64,000 bases of DNA from Arthrobacter sp. U41 (GCF_001750145.1 NZ_CP015733.1:62001-126000); one strand, 5' to 3'. Numbered from the stretch's first letter, positions 1-9,579 are shown. Notes: generated by a model from the sequence alone, not told the origin. Numbers and translations: made by a program.

Positions 1-197
1 ATGACAGGTTCCGGTACCCATTGAGGGCGGTTCTTTCGCCCGATGTAGGCGACCTGACCTATCGAAAAGGCGATTGCGGGTGGTACTCCCACTCTCTCCA
101 AGCGAAACTTCAGATCGTTTGCAGCACCATCCATAAACCCCATGCCCTCATCGTTGTCAAAAGGCCCGCGGGAAACAAGCAGTAGGGCTTCCTTCAT
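1..197 (-). CDS. Partial hypothetical protein at the window edge
   Basis: An open frame runs leftwards from an ATG at 197 to the window edge, about 65 codons without a stop. It begins MKEALLLVSRGPFDND and includes GFMDGAANDLKF and VAYIGRK. The composition looks like a real protein but I do not recognise the family. The start is uncertain because no strong ribosome binding site is visible. The gene lies on the outer side of the IS3-family element that begins near 245, so its 5' flank may have been altered by that insertion. Confidence 0.4.
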   Translation of the reverse strand, partial: MKEALLLVSRGPFDNDEGMGFMDGAANDLKFRLERVGVPPAIAFSIGQVAYIGRKNRPQWVPEPV

Positions 198-431
198 GCT
201 TCATGGCCTGTCTCCACCGCTCCGTAGCCAGTGGCTAATAACTCCGGGTGGCCTCTTGGTTCGTGAGACTGTCTCTATATGACCTCCCCAGTATTCATAT
301 CCTGCCTTGCCCTTCTCTTCACCATTGGCTCGTTCTACTGGCTTCAGGCCCGGAAGGCCCTATCGGCCAGACTCGTTAGAGACCGCTTCTTGAACGAGAA
401 TAGAGGCTGGAGGCAGGAGGGAAACTTCACC

Positions 432-935
432 ATGAATACATCCACACCAGCAGGGACTGGACAGCCCGTACCGGAAGAAATAGCCAGCCAGGACCAAGGA
501 TCAGCGGAGCAGGGCCCGCGTTCCAACCGGTCGGCACGCAGGACCTTTACCGCCGAGTTCAAACGCGCGATCGTCCAGGAATACGATGCGGCACCGAACG
601 GTTCCAAGGGCGCAGTGCTACGCCGCGAACGGCTCTACGATTCCCATATCCAGGAATGGCGGGCCGCGTTCGATGCGGGCAGGCTCGCGAAGCCGGCGGC
701 ACGCCGGGGCCGGCCGAAGAACACGGACGAGCAGGCCCAGATCGCCCAGCTGACCAAGGACCTGGTCGCGGAGCGGGCCGCACACGAGCGGACCCGCGGG
801 AAGTTGGCTTCCTCGGATGCCGCCCTGGATACCTTGGGAAAAGGAGTCGCGTTCTTGGAAGCTCTCTCATCGAAGAACGCGCAATCACCAGCACCGCACA
901 CCAGTCGTGGCAATCAGCAACCGCAACGGAACTGA
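432..935 (+). CDS. IS3-family transposase OrfA (copy A)
   Basis: OrfA is the DNA-binding subunit of an IS3-type transposase. From the ATG at 432 it is 167 residues. Residues about 30-75 form the helix-turn-helix region (RRTFTAEFKRAIVQEY, then VLRRERLYDSHIQEW). A basic linker and a coiled-coil segment (QIAQLTKDLVAERAAH) follow, as in this family. The start at 432 is preferred over the upstream frame opening at 279 because an AGGAGG-type site lies about 11 bases before it and homology begins after it. OrfA overlaps OrfB, which is one frame back, and the slippery heptamer at 836-842 lies in the overlap. Confidence 0.85.
   Translation: MNTSTPAGTGQPVPEEIASQDQGSAEQGPRSNRSARRTFTAEFKRAIVQEYDAAPNGSKGAVLRRERLYDSHIQEWRAAFDAGRLAKPAARRGRPKNTDEQAQIAQLTKDLVAERAAHERTRGKLASSDAALDTLGKGVAFLEALSSKNAQSPAPHTSRGNQQPQRN
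836..842 (+). promoter_or_regulatory. Programmed -1 frameshift slippery heptamer (copy A)
   Basis: The heptamer GGGAAAA is read in the OrfA frame as G GGA AAA, which fits the X XXY YYZ rule for -1 frameshifting. Slipping here moves ribosomes directly into the OrfB frame and would give the OrfAB fusion transposase. The same heptamer in the same phase occurs in copy B at 27562-27568. Confidence 0.75.
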
Positions 936-1939
936 CCGGGCACCTCGGGGTGGTGAGGGCCTGCAGGCTGGTGGGCCGCTCCCGGGCCACCCATCACCGG
1001 CAGGCCGCGCCCAAGCCCCGGATGCACGGGCCCTGGCCCAAGGCCCAGCACCCGGCGGAGCTCTCGCCGGCCGAGCGTGCCGAGATCCTGTCGGTGCTCA
1101 ACCGCCAAGACTACGCGAACCTTTCACCGACCCAGGTCTATGTCCGTGAGCTGGACGAGGGGCGGTACTGGTGTTCGCAGCGCACCATGTATCGCGTGCT
1201 GGCGGACGCGAAGATGGGCGGGGAACGCCGACGGCAAGCCACTCATCCGACCAAGGTGATTCCGGAGCTCATGGCCACAAAACCGTGCGAAGTGTGGTCC
1301 TGGGATATAACGAAGATGCGTGGCCCGGCGAAGGGAATCTGGTATCACGCCTACGTGGTGCTGGATATTTTTTCCCGTTACGTGGTGGGCTGGCGCATCG
1401 AGCGTATCGAGGACGGCCAGCTGGCCGCGGACCTCGTGCAGGAGATTGTCGCCGAGACCGGTGGTAACCCTCCGGGGTACCTGCACGCCGATGGTGGGGC
1501 GGCGATGACGTCCAAAGCCCTTGCCTCGATGCTGGTGGACATGGATATCACCAGGTCGCATTCCCGAGCCCATACATCGAATGACAATCCGTTCAGCGAG
1601 GCCCAATTCAAGACCATGAAATACACCTCTGACTACCCGGAACGGTTCGACTCCGTGAACGAGGCCAGGACCTGGATGGAAGGATTCACCGCCTACTACA
1701 ACCACGAGCACAGGCATTCCGGGATCGGCTATCACACCCCGGCCAGCGTGCACTACGGCACAGCCGAGGACGTGCGTGAACAACGCCAGCACACCCTGGA
1801 CCGGGCGTACGGCGCGCATCCCGAGCGGTTTGTCCGCCGTCCTGCCGCACCTCCGCTGCCGCTGAAGGCGGCGATCAACGACCCGGCAAAAAGAGCCGCG
1901 CCCTCGGTGCATTTACAACAACCACTACGTCTCATTTGA
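836..1939 (+). CDS. IS3-family transposase OrfB (copy A)
   Basis: This is the catalytic subunit, normally made as an OrfAB fusion by -1 frameshifting at 836-842, so the start given is the slip site and not an initiation codon. An HTH_21-like segment (LSPTQVYVRELDEG) is followed by an rve/DDE integrase core. The acidic residues are in VWSWDITKMRG (Asp), YLHADGGAAMTSK (Asp) and DNPFSEAQFKTMKY (Glu). The C-terminal YYNHEHRHSGIGYHTPA block is typical of IS3-family OrfB. The reading frame is intact. The stop at 1937-1939 lies inside the right end of the element. Confidence 0.85.
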   Translation, partial: GKRSRVLGSSLIEERAITSTAHQSWQSATATELTGHLGVVRACRLVGRSRATHHRQAAPKPRMHGPWPKAQHPAELSPAERAEILSVLNRQDYANLSPTQVYVRELDEGRYWCSQRTMYRVLADAKMGGERRRQATHPTKVIPELMATKPCEVWSWDITKMRGPAKGIWYHAYVVLDIFSRYVVGWRIERIEDGQLAADLVQEIVAETGGNPPGYLHADGGAAMTSKALASMLVDMDITRSHSRAHTSNDNPFSEAQFKTMKYTSDYPERFDSVNEARTWMEGFTAYYNHEHRHSGIGYHTPASVHYGTAEDVREQRQHTLDRAYGAHPERFVRRPAAPPLPLKAAINDPAKRAAPSVHLQQPLRLI

Positions 1940-1940
1940 T

Positions 1941-2495
1941 TTGACAAATTCCGAGGGCCGGCTGAAGCTCTTTCCCGTGGTCACCTTCAGTGGGTACTGG
2001 AACAAGTCGAGGTTGGTACTCAGGCTGCCCGTGATCCTGTTCAACTCCGGTGCGCGCCCGCGTGTGATCACTGCGCTGCGGCTGGTAACAACAGACGACA
2101 AGGGTAAAAGGATTGTGCTGGAGTGCCACTCATTCAGGAAGACCATAGACCCGACGTCAGAAGACATGGAGGACATGGCACACGCCTATGCAATACCCGC
2201 CCGACAAGTCGTGACTAAGCATGCCCACTTCGCAGTAGACAGCTTGCCGGTGTTCAATCAAGCCGAGCCCGCCTCGTTCCAAGTGCAGGCATTGGTAGAC
2301 GACAGCACTAATTGGCGCAAGGTGGGAGACGTGATGGTGCACGTAGAAATCATCTACACGTCCAGCTACATCACGTACAGCAACAACCCTGGCGTCTGGC
2401 CAGCCAACCTCCAAGATGACGCCGCCGGCTATCGCGCTCTGCTCTATGGTGCGGAGGCAATGCCTCTGGACGCCCATGGAAACTCGGTTCACTAG
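1941..2495 (+). pseudogene. 5'-truncated hypothetical gene next to IS copy A
   Basis: The frame opens with TTG at 1941, but bases 1941-1953 belong to the IS right end, so the first codons are not native. The remaining 180 residues (LFPVVTFSGYWNKSRLV, VMVHVEIIYTSSYITY, near the end YRALLYGAEAMPLD) look like a real beta-rich soluble protein of unknown function. No signal peptide or membrane segment is visible. The natural N-terminus is probably lost to the insertion. I cannot match the upstream flank (1-244) to this gene. Confidence 0.55.
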
Positions 2496-2973
2496 TGACG
2501 GGTGGGGTGTCCCCCCATTCCTGTGGGTGGCCTGCCCGAGCCACTGTCAGTCTTCTAAGCCGTTGCCCGGAGCGTTCGAAGTCGTCTGCACGAGCGGAGA
2601 AGGCGGAATGTTTTCCGAACTCTCAATAACGAGGGATTTCGAGGACGGTTGAATTGGGAATCTAGCCTGGTGCGTGGATTCGATCGCTGTTTGGTGCCCT
2701 CCTTTCTCTGTGGCGCACACCCGCCCATTGCTCATTGCAGGCGACGTGTTTCCTAGTTCGACTCGGGTCACGTCGGATCAGAGACTAACGTCAGGGTTCA
2801 CGTGTCCCAGGCAAACAGGCGCAAATCGGGAGCACCAGATTGTCCATTCGTTGTTCTTGTCTCCGCTCTATAACCTTTGCTGTGAAGGCCCGCCGTTTCC
2901 CCCATTCGGCGGGCGTTCTCCATAGCCGACGCGCCCAAGGAAGAGCGGAAGTTGCTGCCGCTCGGATGGGCCG
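2496..2973. other. Non-coding stretch
   Basis: No convincing gene. The short frames here have poor composition. The 15-mer GAAGTCGTCTGCACG at 2578-2592 recurs with variations at 4066-4080 and 4089-4103. The left part is the 3' flank of the truncated gene. Confidence 0.5.
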
Positions 2974-3363
2974 TCAGGACTTTCCTTCCGGTGTGGGGCC
3001 GGCGTCCCGGCGAAGCCAATTCATGGCTTTCCTCGACGAGGTGAAGTAGCTGACCGGGCAGGGCAGCGGACTTACACGGAGAACGAAGAGCGCAATGGTG
3101 TAGTCCACGGGAGAGGAACCTAACAGCGCAATCCGCGAAACGCTTCCCTGTGACGGAAAGACTTTTCGGGCTGCCCGGGTGAAATTCACCCCTCTTAGGA
3201 GTATGAGCATCGGCAAGCTGGTTCCCTGGCCGAGCGCGTCTATGGCGGCGACTGCACATTGAGCATCCTCAACCCCAATGGTTTGGCCCTCTCGCCAGGA
3301 CAGCCGCAAGATTCCGTCGGCCAGTTCAAGAGTGCCTTTATCAGTGATTTCGATACTGCGCAT
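2974..3363 (-). CDS. STAS-like domain protein (DUF7793-type)
   Basis: A 129-residue cytoplasmic protein. It resembles the small STAS/SpoIIAA-like proteins common in Arthrobacter. An N-terminal strand segment (IEITDKGTLELADGILRLSW) is followed by LPMLILLRGVNFTRAARKVF and SRIALLGSSPVDYTIALFVL, then YFTSSRKAMNWLRR. Such domains bind nucleotides or partner proteins, but no role has been established for this group. It stands alone with long non-coding flanks. Function is inferred only from the fold-like pattern. Confidence 0.7.
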   Translation of the reverse strand: MRSIEITDKGTLELADGILRLSWREGQTIGVEDAQCAVAAIDALGQGTSLPMLILLRGVNFTRAARKVFPSQGSVSRIALLGSSPVDYTIALFVLRVSPLPCPVSYFTSSRKAMNWLRRDAGPTPEGKS

Positions 3364-4169
3364 GGGGTCCTTGCCGCGTGATTTTTCGATTCCCCCAGGT
3401 CAAGACCCTATTCCATGGCGCGCCTCGGGCAGTGACCACTCGCGGGGCTGGCACTTTTGTTCTTGAGTTTGGTGGTGCTCCTCGTGGATGCCCACTCAAG
3501 AAGCTCAGAAATTGTGTGCATCCTTGGACAATTCATACCCAATCTTGAGGAGCGGAAGTCATCATTGACCAACCCCTGAAGCCGACGGGTAGTGCTGGGC
3601 ATTGTGCGGTAGCTTCTGTAGCAGAGCGGAAGTGGCCCACACGCCCAGGTCGTGCCCTGCTGGGTGCAGTGCGCGCTGCGAGATCAGCGGCGCGCTTGTC
3701 TGCCGCTCTTACGCTGAACCGATTAGTCGGCGCACCGAGAGGCGGGGCTGACTCCTGAAATTCCTGAGACCAGGAGTCAGCCCCTTGGCGGAGCCCCGAT
3801 GAAGGCTAGAAGGACCCTCCCCAGCGAGGTAGAACACCGCCACCCACACATAATCCGCTACCTGCCCGCTCCAGACAAGGGTGGCAGTGAGCCCTTCGCC
3901 AATGCCTTTTGAAGACACGCAGGCTTATTAGATGCACTAGCGGGGGCGTTCTTACAAAGGAAGGATTTCAAGAACAGGTTGATTCGAGAATGGTGGTGCC
4001 TGCCGCGCACTGCTGCACACCGGCGCCGTTCCGTGGGAAACCGCCCTTGCGATGTGTCATTTTCCGAAGTGGTCTGCACGGAATTTCGGAAGTCCTCTGC
4101 ACGCGTCTCCAGCTGGGGTGATTCTCAACGTAGTCACCGTCCGTGGATCTGTAAATGGGTGCTAGTGCT
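3364..4169. other. Non-coding stretch with a hairpin and repeated 15-mers
   Basis: No gene is supported in these 800 bases. The visible structure is a 14-bp inverted repeat at 3744-3784 and two tandem copies of GAAGTnnTCTGCACG at 4066-4080 and 4089-4103. This may be the scar of a lost mobile element, but nothing proves it. Confidence 0.45.
3744..3784. repeat. Inverted repeat, 14-bp arms
   Basis: GGGGCTGACTCCTG at 3744-3757 pairs perfectly with CAGGAGTCAGCCCC at 3771-3784 around a 13-base loop. No T-run follows on either strand, so a classical terminator is not certain. It could be a structured RNA element or the remnant of a mobile element end. Confidence 0.6.
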
Positions 4170-5873
4170 TTACCCGCAGTATGCGCCGGTGGAGGCGCTG
4201 TGCACGAGTTTGGCGTACTTTGCGAGCACGCCCTTGGTGAACTTGGCCGGCAGTGGCTCCCAGCCGATCTTGCGGGACTCGAGCTCAGCTTCGTCCACCA
4301 GCAGGTCGAAGGTCCGTGCTGCGATGTCCACACGGATGCGGTCCCCGTCCTTGACGAAGGCGATGGGTCCGCCGTCGACAGCTTCAGGGGCGACGTGGCC
4401 GATGCACAGGCCCGTGGTGCCACCCGAGAAGCGCCCGTCCGTGAGAAGAAGGACGTCCTTGCCGAGGCCTGCGCCCTTGATGGCGCCGGTGATGGCGAGC
4501 ATTTCGCGCATGCCGGGGCCGCCCTTGGGGCCTTCGTAGCGGATGACCACCACGTCGCCCTTGTGGATGGCGCCGTTGTCCAGCGCGTCGAGTGCGCCCT
4601 GTTCGCGCTCGAAGACGCGGGCGGTGCCTTCGAAGACGTCGGCGTCGAAGCCTGCGCTCTTGACCACAGCACCTTCGGGCGCCATGGAGCCGTGCAGGAT
4701 GGTGATGCCGCCGGTTTTGTGGATGGGGTTGTCCATGGCACGGAGGATCTTGCCGTCCAGGTCCGGCGGGTTGATCGCGGCGAGGTTTTCGGCAACGGTC
4801 TTGCCGGTGACCGTGAGGCAGTCGCCGTGCAACAGGCCGGCATCGAGCAGTGCGCGCATGATGACCGGCACGCCGCCGATCTTGTCGACGTCGGTCATGA
4901 CGTAGCGGCCGAACGGCTTCAGGTCGCCCAGGTGCGGGATCCTGTCGCCGATGCGGTTGAAGTCCTCAAGCGTCAGCTCAACCTCAGCTTCGCGGGCGAT
5001 GGCCAGCAGGTGCAGGACCGCGTTCGTGGAACCGCCGAAGGCCATGGTGACAGCAATGGCGTTCTCGAACGCCTTCTTGGTCATGATGTCGCGGGCGGTG
5101 ATGCCGAGGCGCAGCAGGTTGACCACGGCTTCGCCGGACTTGCGCGCAAACTGATCACGACGGCGGTCTGCCGAGGGCGGGGCGGCGGAGCCGGGGAGGG
5201 ACATGCCCAGGGCCTCGCCGACGCAGGCCATGGTGTTCGCGGTGTACATGCCGCCGCACGCGCCTTCGCCGGGGCAGATGGCGCGCTCGATGCGGTCAAG
5301 GTCACCCCTGCTCATCTTGCCCGCGGCGCAGGCGCCCACGGCCTCGAAGGCGTCGATGAGGGTGACTTCCTTTTCTGAGCCGTCCTCCAGCTTGACCCAG
5401 CCCGGCATGATGGAACCGGCATAGACGAACACGCTGGCCAGGTCCAGGCGGGCGGCTGCCATGAGCATGCCCGGCAGGGACTTATCACAGCCGGCCAGGA
5501 GGACCGAGCCGTCGATGCGCTCGGCCTGCATCACGGTTTCCACGGAGTCGGCAATGACTTCGCGGGAGACCAGGGAGAAGTGCATGCCGTCATGGCCCAT
5601 GGAGATGCCGTCCGAGACGGAGATGGTGCCGAACTGCATCGGGAACCCGCCGGCGGAGAAGACACCTTCCTTGGCGCTCTGGGCGAGACGGTTCAGGGAG
5701 AGGTTGCAGGGAGTGATTTCGTTCCAGGAGCTTGCCACGCCGATCTGGGGTTTGGCGAAGTCATCGTCCCCCATACCCACAGCGCGGAGCATGCCACGCG
5801 CGGGGGCCGCATGAATGCCGTCGGTAACCACCCGGCTGCGGGGCTTGAGGTCCACTAAATGTGATGGTTGCAT
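4170..5873 (-). CDS. ilvD: Dihydroxy-acid dehydratase
   Basis: IlvD dehydrates 2,3-dihydroxy-isovalerate and 2,3-dihydroxy-3-methylvalerate to the 2-keto acids in valine, leucine and isoleucine synthesis, using an iron-sulfur cluster in the cytoplasm. At 567 residues it has the usual length. The cluster cysteines are C56 (TPCNLSL), C129 ([10 protein letters not shown]) and C206 (GEGACGGMY). K131 in the DKSLPG motif is the metal-site lysine known from this family. The C-terminal half carries GRFSGGT and GHVAPEA. It has no other ilv genes beside it, which suggests an extra or displaced copy. The opposite strand is fully open in places only as a shadow. Confidence 0.95.
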   Translation of the reverse strand: MQPSHLVDLKPRSRVVTDGIHAAPARGMLRAVGMGDDDFAKPQIGVASSWNEITPCNLSLNRLAQSAKEGVFSAGGFPMQFGTISVSDGISMGHDGMHFSLVSREVIADSVETVMQAERIDGSVLLAGCDKSLPGMLMAAARLDLASVFVYAGSIMPGWVKLEDGSEKEVTLIDAFEAVGACAAGKMSRGDLDRIERAICPGEGACGGMYTANTMACVGEALGMSLPGSAAPPSADRRRDQFARKSGEAVVNLLRLGITARDIMTKKAFENAIAVTMAFGGSTNAVLHLLAIAREAEVELTLEDFNRIGDRIPHLGDLKPFGRYVMTDVDKIGGVPVIMRALLDAGLLHGDCLTVTGKTVAENLAAINPPDLDGKILRAMDNPIHKTGGITILHGSMAPEGAVVKSAGFDADVFEGTARVFEREQGALDALDNGAIHKGDVVVIRYEGPKGGPGMREMLAITGAIKGAGLGKDVLLLTDGRFSGGTTGLCIGHVAPEAVDGGPIAFVKDGDRIRVDIAARTFDLLVDEAELESRKIGWEPLPAKFTKGVLAKYAKLVHSASTGAYCG

Positions 5874-5955
5874 ATCTTTCCTCCGGTGTTGATTTGAAGC
5901 TACGTATCGCTCTGAACGCGTTGGGCAATGGGACGCGTCGAGGTCATGGGCAGTG

Positions 5956-6831
5956 TTAGGGGTTGCAGCCGTTGCAAAAACGCGGGTCGGCGCGTGGTGG
6001 GTCAGTTACGTCGCGGGTAGAGCGGTGCCCGCAGGTGAGGCATCCATGAATCTCGGCGCGGGTCTCGCTCGTTGGCTCGCCGCAGCCCGTGCACGGGAGT
6101 CCTGCCACTCGCTCCACTTTCCAGAATCCCGGGGTGTCGCAGGACGGACATCTGGAGCGAAGTTTCTGTGCGAGGTTTTCGGCCGCGAGACGGATGGTTT
6201 CCATGCGCGTCGGATTGGCATGGGCGCGCATATCGGTCTCGAGAAAAACCTTGCCGTTGGCCGATCGGGCCAGCGCCCTCGAAAAGGCGAGCTCCAGCTC
6301 GGGCCAGGCGGCGATTCCTTTATGCATGCGGGGGTCGTGCTCGCCGTCCGGGCGAACGACCAGGTGGTGTTCGGGGAACTTCGATTCGCGGGCGAACGTT
6401 TGGGCCTCCGCCCAGTCCGCGGTCAGCAGGTGGAAGAAGTTCGTCTTGCCTTCGGCTGTTCCAACGACCTCCAGTTCGCGCTCACTGTCGATCCAGATCA
6501 TGAGTTCGATGTTCCAGGGGAACATCCCCATGGCCGGATCCGGGCCAAACGAGCCCTCGTTGGCGATACCCAGCGGCAAACCCGACAATTCCATGCCCAC
6601 CTGCGCCTTCTTGCGCGCAGCCTCGAGCTGTGAGCCGGCGCGGGGGACCTCGCGGGTGAAAGTACCGAGCAGATCCGTGTCGTAGCCCGTGACGTGTTCG
6701 AGCCGGCAGCCGAGCGCACGCTCGAGCACCGGGACGATCACCCGCTCCTTGCCATGCTGGGTAAGCAGAGAAATCCGTTCACCGGAATAGACGGAAGGCG
6801 GGGTTGAATTGCCGGACTCAGTGCTGATCAC
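5956..6831 (-). CDS. DUF6671 family protein with C-terminal zinc-ribbon cysteines
   Basis: A 291-residue protein from a GTG at 6831. The frame is open further upstream to 7005, but that stretch has low-quality composition and GTG 6831 has an AAAGG six bases ahead. The core ([33 protein letters not shown]) matches DUF6671 proteins. The C-terminus has paired cysteines (CPSC, CTGC, CLTC, CNGC), suggesting one or two zinc-binding knuckles. A binding or nucleic-acid role is possible but unproven. It is the only gene between ilvD and the divergent bicarbonate transporter. Confidence 0.75.
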   Translation of the reverse strand: MISTESGNSTPPSVYSGERISLLTQHGKERVIVPVLERALGCRLEHVTGYDTDLLGTFTREVPRAGSQLEAARKKAQVGMELSGLPLGIANEGSFGPDPAMGMFPWNIELMIWIDSERELEVVGTAEGKTNFFHLLTADWAEAQTFARESKFPEHHLVVRPDGEHDPRMHKGIAAWPELELAFSRALARSANGKVFLETDMRAHANPTRMETIRLAAENLAQKLRSRCPSCDTPGFWKVERVAGLPCTGCGEPTSETRAEIHGCLTCGHRSTRDVTDPPRADPRFCNGCNP

Positions 6832-7183
6832 AACTGACCTTTCACTCCAGGGGGAACGACTGGGAACCGCAGGTTTGCGGGATGAGTGGCACATCCGGTG
6901 ACGGCTGCTGCTCCTGCAATTCTCCTCACCCCATGCCGACGTTTTCACAGCACACCTGTCATGTGCACGCGATGAGGTGGAAAAGTCCCTGTGGCCGTCC
7001 CGCAACCGCAGATGTTACGTACCAGAATACATGAAGTTTGTCTCATGAATCATATAGCGTGTATTAATGGCACTGTCGGCATACCGGTGGCGTCGAACGG
7101 ATTACAGCCAAACGATGCTAGGTACGGGCCGTTGACCGCGCTCCGGTTTCACAACAGCTGGAAACGAACAAGAGAGTCACCGC

Positions 7184-8128
7184 ATGATCGATCCCATCAT
7201 CCTTTTCTTCCTGCTTGGCGCCACGGCGGGCCTGCTGCGTTCGGAGTTGCGGCTACCGGCTGCGATCTACGAGTTCGTCAGCATCGTCCTGTTGCTGGCC
7301 ATCGGCCTCAAGGGCGGTATCGAACTGGCCAGGCAGCCTTTCGGCAGCCTGCTGCCGCAAATGCTGGCCGTGGTGGCGCTGGGCTTTTTCCTTTCACTGG
7401 CTGCCTTCCCCGTGCTGCGCTACCTGGGCCGCTTCAAACGCGCGGATGCGGCTTCCCTCGCCGCCCACTACGGCTCGGTGAGCGTAGGCACCTATGCCGT
7501 GGTGGTCGCCTATCTCGGCAGCCGCCAGATCGCGTTCGAAGAGCACATGCCCCTGCTTCTGGTGTTGTTGGAAGTGCCGGCCATCATTGTGGGAATTGTC
7601 CTCGCGCGGGGCCTCTCACGCGAAACCCGGTGGAGGTCGGTCGCCCACGAGGTTTTCCTGGGCAAAAGCATTGTGCTGCTACTGGGCGGGCTGCTCATCG
7701 GCTGGGCAGCCGGGCCGGACGGGCTGTCGTCGATCGAGCCGCTGTTCTTCGATCTCTTCAAGGGGATCCTGGCCCTTTTTCTTCTGGAGATGGGGCTGAT
7801 CACCGCGACACAGGTAGGAAGCCTGCGCCGGTACGGGCCATTCCTGATGGCCTTTGGAATTGGCATGCCGCTCTTTTCCGCCCTGGTGGGGACCGGGCTA
7901 GGGTGGGTCCTGGGCCTCTCCATAGGCGGTACGGCCGTTCTTGCGACACTGGCGGCGAGTGCTTCGTACATCGCGGTTCCGGCGGCCATGCGCATCTCCG
8001 TACCCGAGGCCAATCCCACCCTGTCGCTGGCAGCCTCGCTGGGGATCACATTCCCGTTCAATGTACTGTTTGGTATCCCGATCTACCATGCACTGGCCGT
8101 GTGGGCACATACTTTCGCGAAAGGATGA
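7184..8128 (+). CDS. sbtA: Sodium-dependent bicarbonate transporter, SbtA family
   Basis: A 314-residue membrane protein with about ten hydrophobic helices, beginning MIDPIILFFLLGATAGLL. Family features include LAIGLKGGIELA in helix 2, AAHYGSVSVGTYAVVVAY, and the repeat-like segment VLATLAASASYIAVPAAMRI in the second half. SbtA is known from cyanobacteria as a high-affinity Na+/HCO3- symporter. In a heterotroph it could supply bicarbonate to carboxylases. The next gene, five bases downstream, is its PII-like partner, which supports the assignment. Confidence 0.9.
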   Translation: MIDPIILFFLLGATAGLLRSELRLPAAIYEFVSIVLLLAIGLKGGIELARQPFGSLLPQMLAVVALGFFLSLAAFPVLRYLGRFKRADAASLAAHYGSVSVGTYAVVVAYLGSRQIAFEEHMPLLLVLLEVPAIIVGIVLARGLSRETRWRSVAHEVFLGKSIVLLLGGLLIGWAAGPDGLSSIEPLFFDLFKGILALFLLEMGLITATQVGSLRRYGPFLMAFGIGMPLFSALVGTGLGWVLGLSIGGTAVLATLAASASYIAVPAAMRISVPEANPTLSLAASLGITFPFNVLFGIPIYHALAVWAHTFAKG

Positions 8129-8133
8129 GACCG

Positions 8134-8436
8134 ATGCAAAGGCATACACGCAAGCTATTGACCGTCGTCACCGAAGCAGCACTTGAGGCCACTCTCACCC
8201 GTGAGATCGACCGGCTCAATGCTCACGGATACACCATCACCGACGCCCGCGGCAAAGGCCACCGGGGCGTCCGCAGTGCCGGCTGGGAGGCGAACAGCAA
8301 CATCCGCATTGAGGTGGTGTGCGACGAAGAGACGGCCAGCGCAATTTCCGCCTACCTTCAGGAGCACTATTACGAGGACTACGCCATGATTCTGTTCGTG
8401 AGTGACGTCGACGTTTTGCGCCCGGAGAAATTCTAG
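8134..8436 (+). CDS. PII-like signalling protein, SbtB type
   Basis: A 100-residue PII-fold protein. The start is the ATG at 8134 with GAAAGGATGAG ahead of it, five bases after sbtA. KLLTVVTEAALEATL is the first strand and helix. GKGHRGVRSAGWEANSN forms the T-loop region, and ILFVSDVDVLRPEKF the last strand. The cyanobacterial C-terminal CxxC is absent. SbtB proteins bind adenine nucleotides and gate SbtA, and a similar job is inferred from the operon. Confidence 0.85.
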   Translation: MQRHTRKLLTVVTEAALEATLTREIDRLNAHGYTITDARGKGHRGVRSAGWEANSNIRIEVVCDEETASAISAYLQEHYYEDYAMILFVSDVDVLRPEKF

Positions 8437-8504
8437 ACCCTGATCGGGCGGCGCTCGCTCCGGACCGATGCAAAGGAGTCAATGGATGCCCGAGTGCCGT
8501 GGCT

Positions 8505-8987
8505 TCAGCTCCGGGGACGCACCACCAGGACGGGGCAGGCCGCATGCCGGACGCACTGGTCACCTACGGAGCCGAGCAGCATCCCGGCGAGACCGCCGCG
8601 ACCGCGCGATCCGACAACCAGCATGCGGGCGTTTCGTGAGATTTCAATGAGGCTCTTGGCTGCGCTGGAGTGAACGGCTCTGTAGCTAATGGGGACCATG
8701 GGGTGTTTGTCGACGATCATGCGTACATCCTCCACGAGCCCCTCATCTACGGCCGCGGCGTACTCATCAAACGACGACACGTACCCGAACTCCCAATCGG
8801 GCGGCCGCGGGGCAGTGGAGAGAGACCAGGCCCGCACGATGACGATGACGACAGCGACCTGCAGCTCGTCCGCGAGCCCAAGAGCCGTGGCCAATGCATA
8901 ATCTGCACCGTCAGATCCATCGTGCCCTACCACGATGCTGTTGCCCGGTGCCGGATTCAGTCCATCAACCGACTTTTCATGGCTCAC
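8505..8987 (-). CDS. Universal stress protein, UspA family
   Basis: A 160-residue single-domain UspA protein. It begins after a short tail with SIVVGHDGSDGADYALATAL. The ATP-binding signature G-x2-G-x9-GS is present in VGSRGRGGLAGMLLGSVGD, followed by CPVLVVRPRS. Such proteins bind ATP and modulate stress survival. It converges with the sbtAB pair and lies near a second, shorter Usp-like gene at 9129. Confidence 0.93.
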   Translation of the reverse strand: MSHEKSVDGLNPAPGNSIVVGHDGSDGADYALATALGLADELQVAVVIVIVRAWSLSTAPRPPDWEFGYVSSFDEYAAAVDEGLVEDVRMIVDKHPMVPISYRAVHSSAAKSLIEISRNARMLVVGSRGRGGLAGMLLGSVGDQCVRHAACPVLVVRPRS

Positions 8988-9128
8988 TGATGGTTCTCCA
9001 TGCTGTTGGAGGTCGCAACAACGCCGGCTGCCGACAGGCGATGGCCCCGCGGCCGAGGGCCAGGCGATTCACTGCTGAGGCAATGCGACGGGTCCGCCCG
9101 AATGCAGAGCCGCCGCCCCGGTAGGTCA

Positions 9129-9542
9129 TCAAGACAGTTTCAAATGTGACTCCGGTGTGGTCCAAGGCCTGGGCCCGAGGCGCTCCAATCGGAGCATCTC
9201 CTGTTGCCTGCGTGCGGTGACGGACCGGACCAGGGCGGCGTCGGTCGTGAAGCCCAAACGGGGCCGGGCGAGAGCGATCAGCAGGCGGGCACCGGCGCTG
9301 CGCGCCTGTGCGGCCGCCGCGGTCAGAATGTCTGCGGCGTCGGACTCGGCCACGACGACGAGGAGATGCACCGGCCCTGCGGAATCCGCAGTGGTGGCGG
9401 GAACACCGGCTGGAGGTGGCGGTCTGACATGTGCCTCTCGATTATTCAAGAGCGAGCTCCTTCCAGACCGACTCAGCTCAGCCGTGCCGAAGACACTCCG
9501 GCCGGCCATCCCGCCACCTGATGCAGGTAGCGTATGATTCAA
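9129..9542 (-). CDS. Hypothetical protein with a partial Usp-like segment
   Basis: A 137-residue frame. The first 50 residues are Pro/Ser rich and unlike a fold. The rest (VHLLVVVAESDAADILTAAA, GARLLIALARPRLGF) resembles the first strands and helix of a UspA domain but lacks the C-terminal ATP-binding loop. It may be a truncated stress protein or a small stand-alone domain. The start is uncertain because no clear ribosome binding site precedes 9542. Confidence 0.45.
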   Translation of the reverse strand: MNHTLPASGGGMAGRSVFGTAELSRSGRSSLLNNREAHVRPPPPAGVPATTADSAGPVHLLVVVAESDAADILTAAAAQARSAGARLLIALARPRLGFTTDAALVRSVTARRQQEMLRLERLGPRPWTTPESHLKLS

Positions 9543-9579
9543 CTACTGAACTCAGATTAGCGAACTGTAGTTCATGTGT

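Larger units (their letters stand above)
245..1953 (+). mobile_element. IS3-family insertion sequence, copy A
   Basis: The element carries orfA and orfB joined by a -1 frameshift. Its ends are placed by comparison with copy B (27115-31223), whose limits are fixed by a target duplication. The right end here (TGAGAC motif in reverse at 1929-1934, then TTGACAAATTCCG to 1953) matches the right end of copy B. On the left only TGAGAC at 264-269 is shared, so the left limit near 245 is a guess. No target duplication is visible (ACTC against AGGG), which suggests a later rearrangement or a wrongly placed left end. Confidence 0.65.

Noticed and set aside
264..1934. Ends of IS copy A at the TGAGAC motifs alone
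   Set aside because: Copy B shows by its target duplication that the element extends 19 bases beyond TGAGAC on each side, so the shorter limits are probably wrong.
4155..5378. Plus-strand open frame of 407 codons
   Set aside because: Antisense to ilvD. Ala/Gly/Asp/Val-rich shadow with no motif.
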